From positions 186,001 to 250,000 of the forward strand of contig NZ_NPFW01000013.1 of assembly GCF_002259405.1 (NCBI RefSeq): a stretch of 64,000 nt of DNA, written 5' to 3'. This document shows, piece after piece, positions 35,681-42,610 of the stretch; the first letter of the stretch is position 1, and the number at the start of each line of letters is the position of its first letter. The stretch is from Rhodococcus sp. 14-2483-1-2 (lineage in GTDB: Bacteria > Actinomycetota > Actinomycetes > Mycobacteriales > Mycobacteriaceae). Below the pieces are notes generated by a model that worked only from the letters and a program-made list of their open reading frames with translations, did not search any database and had not been told where the DNA came from. Made by a program: the position numbers and the translations under genes.

Positions 35681-36771
35681 TCGCCGCGCGGGCACTGCTC
35701 TCGCGTGATCCAGCCGAGTCCTTCACCGTCGAGAACATCGACATCGACGAACCCCGCGACAACGAGATCCTGGTCCGGATGAAGGCGACTGGGATCTGTC
35801 ACACCGATCTCGTTGCGCGACGGGCAGGTTCGGCCGAGAGGCCGGCTCTGCTCGGGCACGAGGGCGCAGGTGTGGTCGAGTCGGTGGGCCGGTCCGTCCG
35901 CGGGATCGATCCGGGCGACCATGTGGTGCTGACGTTCCGGCACTGCGGTGTGTGCGGCAATTGTCGGCAGGGACGGCCGGCCTACTGCGTGGACGGCCAC
36001 GCTCTGAACCAGTTCGGTGCACGCGCGGACGGCACGTCCCGCGTTGTCACGAGTACCGGTGCTCCGGTGCTGGACGGATTCTTCGGGCAGTCGAGCTTCT
36101 CCGAGTTCGCGCTGACCCGCCAGGACAACACCGTCGTCGTCGATCGGGATATCGACCTCGCTGTTGCCGCTCCGCTGGGGTACAGCGTGCAGACCGGTGC
36201 CGGGGCGGTGCTGAACGTCCTGAAGCCTCGGTCGGGGGACACCGTGGTGGTGCACGGAGCAGGTGGGGTGGGGATGGCGGCCGTGCTCGCGGCGATCACC
36301 ACCGGTGCCCGCGTGATCGCGGTGGAGAGATCCAGCGCCAGAAGAGAATTGGCGTCGAGTCTCGGTGCACACGTGGTGATCGATCCGGCGTCGGAGGATG
36401 CGCGCGCCGAGTTGTCGGACGCGACCGACGGAGGCGCAACGCACGCACTCGACACCACCGGCAACGCAGAGGTGATCGGTGACGCGATGGCCGCTCTCGG
36501 CAAGGGCGGCACGCTGGCGATCGTGGCTCTCGGCCGCGGTGTGTTGCAGCTGGATCTGCTGGATACGGTGTTGAGCGGCAGGGGGATTCGCGGATGCCTC
36601 GAGGGGGACGCCGTCCCGCAGCAGTTCATCCCGGCACTCGCCGAGATGTACTCCGCGGGGGCGCTCCCCGTCGATCGGCTGATCACCCGCTATCCGTACG
36701 ACCGGATCGACTCCGCTCTCGGCGACCACCGCCGCGGAGACACCGTCAAGCCGGTGCTGGAGTGGCCCTGA
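35677..36771 (+). CDS. Zinc-dependent alcohol dehydrogenase (MDR family)
   Basis: A 364-residue medium-chain zinc alcohol dehydrogenase. The catalytic zinc ligands are Cys in ATGICHTDL and His in LLGHEGAGVVESVG. The structural zinc has four Cys in CGVCGNCRQGRPAYC. The Rossmann motif is GAGGVGMAAV, and a Glu downstream (AVERS) suggests NAD rather than NADP. It resembles aryl/benzyl-alcohol dehydrogenases. Position after the Mce3R-like regulator and before the aldehyde dehydrogenase implies oxidation of an alcohol intermediate. Its last 26 bases overlap the convergent oxygenase gene. Confidence 0.87.
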   Translation: MIAARALLSRDPAESFTVENIDIDEPRDNEILVRMKATGICHTDLVARRAGSAERPALLGHEGAGVVESVGRSVRGIDPGDHVVLTFRHCGVCGNCRQGRPAYCVDGHALNQFGARADGTSRVVTSTGAPVLDGFFGQSSFSEFALTRQDNTVVVDRDIDLAVAAPLGYSVQTGAGAVLNVLKPRSGDTVVVHGAGGVGMAAVLAAITTGARVIAVERSSARRELASSLGAHVVIDPASEDARAELSDATDGGATHALDTTGNAEVIGDAMAALGKGGTLAIVALGRGVLQLDLLDTVLSGRGIRGCLEGDAVPQQFIPALAEMYSAGALPVDRLITRYPYDRIDSALGDHRRGDTVKPVLEWP

Positions 36772-37666
36772 CCGGTGCTGCCGAATCGGCGGTGTACGGG
36801 CAGGTGGTAGCTCCCAGATCCCGAGGGCGGTAGCCGACGGGGTAGCCGGGGTAGGTCTTGTTCGACGCGTCGGCGGTGGCCCGCGAGTGCGTCCGCTTGG
36901 GTAGGAACCGCTCCACGCGGGCCCTGGCGCGAAGACCCCGCACGGCGGCCCGCTCGACCGTCGCCGAGCCCGACGGGAAGCCGAAGGCACCGGCCATCCG
37001 GTCGTCCAGCAGCGCGAAGACTGCCTGCTTCACTGCAGGGGTCAGCGCAGCGGGGTACCAGGAGCAGTACAGATCGAGGGTGTACGTGCCGATCCGTCGA
37101 TTGTCCTCGGTGAAGCGGAACGTGCGCTCCTCGTAGTCGAGCTTGAACTGCGCGAGCTCGGTGTACGACTCGGGGATGTTCTTGATGCCCATTCGTTTTC
37201 CCACTTCGCAGTAGAAGTGGAACGTGGCGAGTCGTTCCTTGGGGTGCAGGCGACGCCATCCGTAGGTGTCGATCCACTCGATCGGCTCGTAGATGAACGT
37301 CGTCAACACGTAGAGCATGTCGTCGTTCGAGATGTCGTACTTTCCGTGCATTCGGTTGACCATCCGAAGCGACTCGCGCCCCCGCTCGGAGTCGTATCCG
37401 TGCTCGAGCAGTTCGGCCATCAACAGCGAGGTGTCGTCGTAGCGCTTCTGCGGTCGTTTCTCGAATTCGCCGGTCTCGGCCAACAGCGCCGAGATGGTCG
37501 GCACGCAGTAGGTACGGAACAACGCGAATTCGAGTGCACGCTGGTAGTCCCACGGGAACTCGTAGCCGGCGGTGATGCGATGGATCGTGTGGCAGTCCCG
37601 CACCGGGTCGAGTTCCTCGATACGCCGGAGCCAGCCGAAGCGCCCCTTCTTCGGCGTGATGTCCAT
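36746..37666 (-). CDS. DUF2236/MpaB-like oxygenase family protein 1
   Basis: A 306-residue protein of the DUF2236 (MpaB/latex-clearing-protein-like) family. Members characterised elsewhere bind haem b and oxygenate hydrophobic compounds. It belongs to the branch with an N-terminal RITAGYEFPWDYQRALEFALFRTYCVP segment and FIYEPIEWIDTYGWR. The conserved His and Arg are not as evident as in Lcp. There is no signal peptide. It follows the aldehyde dehydrogenase by two bases on the same strand, so the two are co-transcribed. The ATG at 37666 was chosen; upstream frame is antisense noise. Confidence 0.75.
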   Translation of the reverse strand: MDITPKKGRFGWLRRIEELDPVRDCHTIHRITAGYEFPWDYQRALEFALFRTYCVPTISALLAETGEFEKRPQKRYDDTSLLMAELLEHGYDSERGRESLRMVNRMHGKYDISNDDMLYVLTTFIYEPIEWIDTYGWRRLHPKERLATFHFYCEVGKRMGIKNIPESYTELAQFKLDYEERTFRFTEDNRRIGTYTLDLYCSWYPAALTPAVKQAVFALLDDRMAGAFGFPSGSATVERAAVRGLRARARVERFLPKRTHSRATADASNKTYPGYPVGYRPRDLGATTCPYTADSAAPVRATPAPA

Positions 37667-37668
37667 GG

Positions 37669-39165
37669 TCAGCTCCGTCCGTGCCGAAGCTTGAGCACCA
37701 GCGTCGAGATCTTCATGTCCCGTGCCTTCCGCTTCATCGTCAGCAGGTTGAGCGGAGATGCGAAGCTCTGCACCGCAAGCGATTTGACGGTGCTGAACTC
37801 TCGCAGGCCGTCGGCGCCGTGGATGCGGCCGAATCCCGAGTCGCCGGTGCCGCCGAAGGGCAGTGCCGGGATGCCGGCGAAGCCGAGGACCGAATTGACC
37901 GTGACCACACCGCAATCGAGCTTCTCGGCGGCGCGTCGACCCACCGCGGTGTCCTTGGTGAACACCGACGCACCGAGTCCGTAGGCGGAGGCGTTGGCCC
38001 GCTCGATGCCCTCCTCGAGATCGCGAACCTTGTTCACCACCACCGTCGGACCGAAGGTCTCCTCGGTGATCGCCGTGGAATCCTCCGGCACGTCGGTGAG
38101 GATGACGGGGTCGATGTAGGGGCCGTGGAGCGAGTCGAGTCCGCCGAGCACGGCCTTGCCGCCCTTGGCCAACGCGTCCTCGATCTGGCCGCGCACGATG
38201 TCGCTCTGCTTGGCCATCGTCATCGGGCCGTACGACGAGGTTCCCACGCCGCCGGGCTTCAATGCCTTCACCGCGGCGGTGAACTCGGTGACGAACCGGT
38301 CGTACGCAGGCTCGGCGACGTAGATGCGTTCCACACCGGCGCACGTCTGCCCGGCGTTGCCCATCGCGCCGAACGTTGCGAACTCCACTGCGGCAGCGAT
38401 GTCGGCGTCGGCATCGACGAGCATGGCGTCCTTGCCGCCACACTCGGCGACCAGGGGAGTCAACGTCTTCGCGCACGCGGCCATGACCTTCTTGGCCGTG
38501 GCGGTCGAACCGGTGAAGGCAATCTTGTCGACGGTGGATTCGCACAGCGCCGAGCCGGTGGAGCCGTCGCCGGTCACCGTCTGGAACACCGGGTGCGGGG
38601 CGGCGAGCGACGCCCATTTCTCGGCCAACCACACACCGACCCCCGGCGTGAGTTCGCTGGGCTTGAAGACCACGGTGTTTCCGGCGGCCAGTGCGTAGGC
38701 GATGGAGCCCATCGGGGTGTACAGCGGGTAGTTCCAGGGACCGATCACCCCGACGACGCCGAACGGGCGGTAGCCGACGTACGCCTTCTGATTCACCGAG
38801 ATGAGCCCGGAGCCGACCTTGCGCTGCCGGAGGATCTTCTCGGCATTGCGGGCCGCCCAATCGATGTGTTCGACGCCCATCATCACTTCGAGTATCGAGT
38901 CCTCGTCGGGCTTGCCGGTTTCGGCGGCGATGACGGCAGCGAGACTCGCGGCGTCCCTGGCGATGGCGGACTTGAATTCGAGCAGCCACCGTTTGCGTCC
39001 GACGAAGCCCTGCACATCCCACCAACGCGCGGCCGACCGGGCGCGAGCGACGGCGGCGTCGACCTCTGCAGGGCCCGCGATCGGGTACGCGGCGAGTGCG
39101 ACACCTGTTCTGGGGTCGAGGCTTTCGAAGGTGCTCTCGTTCGTTCGTTCGATCTGGTCCGTCAC
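37669..39165 (-). CDS. Aldehyde dehydrogenase (succinate-semialdehyde-type)
   Basis: A 498-residue NAD(P)+-dependent aldehyde dehydrogenase. Recognisable parts are PFGVVGVIGPWNYPLYTP, the FTGSTATAKKV nucleotide loop, the general-base Glu in VAECGGKDAM, the nucleophilic Cys in NAGQTCAGVERIYV, and EETFGPTVVV. The C-terminal tail with a hydrophobic stretch and basic end (MKRKARDMKISTLVLKLRHG) suggests membrane association, as in fatty-aldehyde dehydrogenases. It is operonic with the DUF2236 gene downstream and divergent from an acyl-CoA dehydrogenase, fitting an alcohol-aldehyde-acid oxidation route. Confidence 0.9.
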   Translation of the reverse strand: MTDQIERTNESTFESLDPRTGVALAAYPIAGPAEVDAAVARARSAARWWDVQGFVGRKRWLLEFKSAIARDAASLAAVIAAETGKPDEDSILEVMMGVEHIDWAARNAEKILRQRKVGSGLISVNQKAYVGYRPFGVVGVIGPWNYPLYTPMGSIAYALAAGNTVVFKPSELTPGVGVWLAEKWASLAAPHPVFQTVTGDGSTGSALCESTVDKIAFTGSTATAKKVMAACAKTLTPLVAECGGKDAMLVDADADIAAAVEFATFGAMGNAGQTCAGVERIYVAEPAYDRFVTEFTAAVKALKPGGVGTSSYGPMTMAKQSDIVRGQIEDALAKGGKAVLGGLDSLHGPYIDPVILTDVPEDSTAITEETFGPTVVVNKVRDLEEGIERANASAYGLGASVFTKDTAVGRRAAEKLDCGVVTVNSVLGFAGIPALPFGGTGDSGFGRIHGADGLREFSTVKSLAVQSFASPLNLLTMKRKARDMKISTLVLKLRHGRS

Positions 39166-39190
39166 GGGCTCTATCCTCCAGCAGATCGCA

Positions 39191-39229
39191 TCACATATAT
39201 TTGATGTGATTCAATGTTGTCCAGGACAC
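39191..39229. promoter_or_regulatory. Two palindromes in the divergent ALDH/acyl-CoA dehydrogenase promoter
   Basis: ATCACAT-N7-ATGTGAT (39191-39211) and the perfect TGTCC-A-GGACA (39219-39229) lie between the two divergent starts at 39165 and 39290. The second resembles the TTGTC...GACAA type of GntR operator, and a GntR gene follows the dehydrogenase. Regulatory function is inferred. Confidence 0.45.
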
Positions 39230-39289
39230 ACTATGCGTCGCTTCCGGTTGCTACAACCCCCCGTTGCCCCGATGTGCAGGAGCCGATCC

Positions 39290-40432
39290 ATGAGTATCGA
39301 TCTCACCCAGGAACAGACTGCGTTCGCGCAGGCCGTCGCGTCATTCTGTGCCAAAGAGGCGGGCACCAGGTCCCAACGGGATGCCCTCACCGAACACGGC
39401 AAGCACACCCACAACCAAGCGCTCTACGACAAGATGGCCGACCTGGGCTGGTTGGGAGCGATCATCTCGGAGGACCACGGTGGGGCAGGCGGCAGCACCG
39501 TCGACCTGTGCATCCTCCTCGAAGAATCAGCCAAGGCCATGGCACCCATCGGCGGTATCGGACCCACCTTGATCACCGGCGCGGCGTACGAGAAGTTCGG
39601 CACGCCCGCGCAGAAGGACACTGTTCTCGGCGGCATCGTCGCCGGGCGCAGCTATTCGATCTCGATGTCCGAGCCCGAGGCCGGCTCGGATGTGGGAAAT
39701 CTGACCTGCCGTGCCGAGAAGACCGACTCCGGTTGGCTGATCAACGGCCAGAAGACCTGGTGCTCGAATGCGCATTTCGCCGATCGGATCTTGCTCGTCG
39801 CACGTACGGGCAGAGAAGGTGGCAAGCACGAGGGTCTGACGATGTTCGACGTCCCGGCCGATATCGAGGGCCTGAACATCGTCGGCATCGACACGATGGG
39901 TGGAAAGGAAGTCAACGACCTGTACTTCACCGACTGCGTGCTTCCCGAGGACGCGGTGGTCGGGGTGGAAGGGCAAGGATGGTCGCAGCTGATGACCGGT
40001 CTGAACATCGAGCGCCTCATTCTCGCGGCGATGATGCTCGGTACCGCGCAACGAGCGTTCGACGACACACTCGACTTCATCACCCAGCGAAAGCAATTCG
40101 GCAGGCCCGTCGGGACGTTCCAAGCACTGCGGCATCGAATTGCCGATCTGGCCACCGAGATCGAGTGCGGACGGCTGCTGGTCTACCACGTGGCTCGGTT
40201 GGTCGACGAGAACCCGACGAAGCTGTTCCCCCGCGAGGCCTCGATGGCCAAGCTCAAGCTCACCGAGACCGCGAAGAAGGTGGCACTCGAAGGCATGCAG
40301 ATGATGGGCGGTTACGGTTACGCCACCGAGTTCGACATGGAGAAGCACGTCCGGACGACTCTCGTGTCCTCGATCTACGGCGGTACCAACGAGATTCAGC
40401 GTGACATCATCGGCAAGACGTACGGACTCTAG
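39290..40432 (+). CDS. Acyl-CoA dehydrogenase
   Basis: A 380-residue FAD-dependent acyl-CoA dehydrogenase that introduces the 2,3-double bond into an acyl-CoA. The N-terminal helical domain (1 to about 115), the middle beta domain with SMSEPEAGSDVGN and the FAD-binding C-terminal domain with RKQFGRPVGTFQALRHRIADL are all present. The end has MMGGYGYATEFDMEKH and YGGTNEIQRD. At the position of the catalytic Glu of medium-chain enzymes (YEGT) there is Gly, so the base must come from elsewhere, as in several mycobacterial FadE proteins. AGGAG precedes the ATG at 39290. A GntR gene follows by six bases. Confidence 0.9.
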   Translation: MSIDLTQEQTAFAQAVASFCAKEAGTRSQRDALTEHGKHTHNQALYDKMADLGWLGAIISEDHGGAGGSTVDLCILLEESAKAMAPIGGIGPTLITGAAYEKFGTPAQKDTVLGGIVAGRSYSISMSEPEAGSDVGNLTCRAEKTDSGWLINGQKTWCSNAHFADRILLVARTGREGGKHEGLTMFDVPADIEGLNIVGIDTMGGKEVNDLYFTDCVLPEDAVVGVEGQGWSQLMTGLNIERLILAAMMLGTAQRAFDDTLDFITQRKQFGRPVGTFQALRHRIADLATEIECGRLLVYHVARLVDENPTKLFPREASMAKLKLTETAKKVALEGMQMMGGYGYATEFDMEKHVRTTLVSSIYGGTNEIQRDIIGKTYGL

Positions 40433-40438
40433 GTCATC

Positions 40439-41077
40439 GTGTTGCGTCGTCGCCCGCAGCTCTCGGAGGATGTCGCCGCAAGTATTCGCCAGCAGATCGT
40501 CACGGGTGCGCTCGAGCCGGGTGCATTCGTGCGAATCGACGAAACGGCCACCGAGCTGGGTGTGAGCGCGACACCGGTGCGTGAAGCGCTGGTGTCTCTC
40601 CGCGGTGAAGGACTGGTGGAGCTGGTACCGCGGCGTGGCTACCGCGTCAGCGAACTGACGCAGCAGGACATCGACGACATCTTCTGGTTGCAGGGCACGA
40701 TTGCGGGCACACTTGCCCGCCGCGCGGCCCACGTCATCACCGACGAACAGATCGACGCAGTGCGCGCGCTGAACGACCGGCTACGTGATGCGGTGTTCCG
40801 ACGCGACCTCGACGGCATCGAATCCTGTGAGTTCGAATTCCACAGGTACATCAACAAAGTCGCCGGTGGAGCCAAGCTGGCATGGTTTCTGTTGGGTGCC
40901 GTCAGATACACGCCGGCCCGAATGTACGCGTCGAACCGGCAGTGGTGCGAGCATGCGCTCAGCAGCCACGAGGAACTGATCGAGGCATTTCGTCGACGGG
41001 ACGCCGACGGTGTCGCAGACCTGATGTGCACGCAGTTCCTCGTCGGTGCGACATTGGTTCACGGGCTTCACGGGTGA
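40439..41077 (+). CDS. GntR/FadR-type regulator (FCD family), second copy
   Basis: A 212-residue GntR regulator closely similar to the one at 19792-20454: both begin LRRRPQLSE and share DETATELGVSATPVREALVSLRGEGLVELVPRRGY in slightly different forms. The N-terminal winged helix is followed by an FCD domain (ESCEFEFHRYINKVAGGAKLAWFLLGAVRYTPARMY). The start is GTG. It is cotranscribed with the acyl-CoA dehydrogenase and probably controls it and the divergent aldehyde dehydrogenase. Its last ten bases overlap the convergent tetR gene. Confidence 0.87.
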   Translation: MLRRRPQLSEDVAASIRQQIVTGALEPGAFVRIDETATELGVSATPVREALVSLRGEGLVELVPRRGYRVSELTQQDIDDIFWLQGTIAGTLARRAAHVITDEQIDAVRALNDRLRDAVFRRDLDGIESCEFEFHRYINKVAGGAKLAWFLLGAVRYTPARMYASNRQWCEHALSSHEELIEAFRRRDADGVADLMCTQFLVGATLVHGLHG

Positions 41078-41691
41078 TGTGGTTTCACCGGTGAGGTGGC
41101 CAACAACAGTTCGGTGCACCGGTCGACAACGGCGTCCTCGCTCAGTTCCAGTTCTCCGCCGAGCCACGCGGTGAGGACCTGAGCGAATCCGCCGACGACG
41201 AAATGGGTTGTCAGGTCGAGATCGTGGTCCCTTGTCGTGCCGTAGAACTCGGTGGCCTGAGTGGCCAGCAGATGGGCGAACATCTTCGTCGACTCGGCTC
41301 GTTTGGCCACCAGGATGTCGCCGACCGACGTGGCGGAGAAGAGGAGGAACCCGCGGCGTGGGTCTTCGGCGACAGCGCGCACGATCGCACGGATCCCGGC
41401 GTGTACCCGTTCGCGGTCGTCCTTCGGTGCTGCGGCGACCGCGTCGAGCGCGATGGCCGCGACATCGTCGACGACGTGGTCGTACACCGCCACCATCAGC
41501 GCGTCCCGGTCTGCGAAGCTCTCGTAGAAGTAGCGGCTGACGACGCCGGCCCGGCGGCATACCCCGCGAACGGTCAAGTCGGGCTTCGCTGTTCCGAGCA
41601 GATCGAGGCCGGTCTCGATGAGGATGCGCCGACGCTCGGCGACTCGCGCCGAACCGTCGACGCCGCCGTAGGTGCGGGGTGAATCGGGCAT
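41068..41691 (-). CDS. TetR-family regulator paired with DUF2236 gene 2
   Basis: A 207-residue TetR-family protein. The helix-turn-helix is at about residues 20-65, with RGVCRRAGVVSRYFYESFADRDALMVAVYD as recognition helix and following helix. It is similar to the TetR at 45314, which is likewise divergent from a DUF2236 gene, so the two regulator/oxygenase pairs look like duplicates. The ATG at 41691 was chosen; an ATG ten codons upstream overlaps the promoter region. Confidence 0.83.
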   Translation of the reverse strand: MPDSPRTYGGVDGSARVAERRRILIETGLDLLGTAKPDLTVRGVCRRAGVVSRYFYESFADRDALMVAVYDHVVDDVAAIALDAVAAAPKDDRERVHAGIRAIVRAVAEDPRRGFLLFSATSVGDILVAKRAESTKMFAHLLATQATEFYGTTRDHDLDLTTHFVVGGFAQVLTAWLGGELELSEDAVVDRCTELLLATSPVKPHHP

Positions 41692-41700
41692 GGATACATC

Positions 41701-41730
41701 TTGACATCCCCTGGCATCCACGCCTAGCTT
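41701..41730 (+). promoter_or_regulatory. Promoter for DUF2236 gene 2
   Basis: TTGACA (41701-41706) and TAGCTT (41725-41730) are 18 bp apart, a good match to the housekeeping actinobacterial promoter, and lie 53 bp before the ATG at 41784. No strong palindrome was found here, unlike the related pair at 45.9 kb. Confidence 0.55.
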
Positions 41731-41783
41731 GATCTGAACACAGGCGTACTCAGATTGCTGACAGTGAAGGAATCGATTGCAAC

Positions 41784-42602
41784 ATGACTGTCGACACCGA
41801 CTTTCTGCGCAAGTCCATGACCGGGTTCGGCCTGCTCGCCGGGTCGGCGAACGTCATCATGCAACTCGGGCACCCCGCCGTCGGGTACGGAGTGTTCGAG
41901 AGCCGCGTGGAATCCGGACAGATCAACCGGCACCCGATCAAGCGCACCCGAACCACGTTGTCCTACCTCGCCGTCGCGGGTATGGGAGACGACAAGACCA
42001 AGGCCGCATACCGCAAGGCGACCAACAGATCCCATGCGGCCGTGCGGTCGACGGCCGACAGTCCGGTGAAGTACAACGCCTTCGATCCCAACCTGCAGCT
42101 GTGGGTGGCGGCGTGCCTCTACCGCGGTTTCGAGGATGTGTACGTTGCGCTGTACGGGCCACCCGATCCGGCCGTTGCAGACGAGATGTATCAGGCGTGC
42201 CACGTACTCGGCTCGACACTGCAGATGCCGCCCGAGATGTGGCCCGCAGATCGAGCGGCGTTCGAGAAGTACTGGGAAGCAGCGCTGAACGACATTCACA
42301 TCGACCCGACGATCAGGCGTTACCTGTACGGCATCGCCTCGGCCACGTTCGCCAGACCCGCAGCACTGCATCCGCTGATCGGGCCGTTCTTTCGCTTCGT
42401 GACCACCGGATTCCTACCCCAGCGATTCCGGGACGAGATGGAATTGCCCTGGGACCCGGTCAAGCAGAGACGGTTTGCGCTACTGCTGCGCAGCGCGTCC
42501 CTGCTCAACCGGATGTTGCCGCCTGTCGTGCGAGCACTGCCGTTCAACATCCTGCTGCGCGATGTCGAGCGTCGGATGCGTTCGGGGCGGGCGCTGGTCT
42601 AG
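41784..42602 (+). CDS. DUF2236/MpaB-like oxygenase family protein 2
   Basis: A 272-residue DUF2236 protein. The family hallmark near the N-terminus is intact (IMQLGHPAVGYGV, His near residue 30), as are the arginine-containing RTRTTLSYLAVAGMG region and KYNAFDPNLQLWVAACLYRGF. In the last motif the His normally seen after W-(A/V) is Ala (W-V-A-A). It is divergent from a TetR and eight bases from the convergent FdhF-like gene. It is predicted to be cytosolic; the substrate is unknown. Confidence 0.8.
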   Translation: MTVDTDFLRKSMTGFGLLAGSANVIMQLGHPAVGYGVFESRVESGQINRHPIKRTRTTLSYLAVAGMGDDKTKAAYRKATNRSHAAVRSTADSPVKYNAFDPNLQLWVAACLYRGFEDVYVALYGPPDPAVADEMYQACHVLGSTLQMPPEMWPADRAAFEKYWEAALNDIHIDPTIRRYLYGIASATFARPAALHPLIGPFFRFVTTGFLPQRFRDEMELPWDPVKQRRFALLLRSASLLNRMLPPVVRALPFNILLRDVERRMRSGRALV

Positions 42603-42610
42603 TTCGAGCC

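Noticed and set aside
36746-39025. A 759-codon minus-strand frame that would fuse an Arg-rich region to DUF2236 protein 1
   Set aside because: The first 450 codons are the aldehyde dehydrogenase gene read in the wrong frame. Only the part from the ATG at 37666 shows homology.
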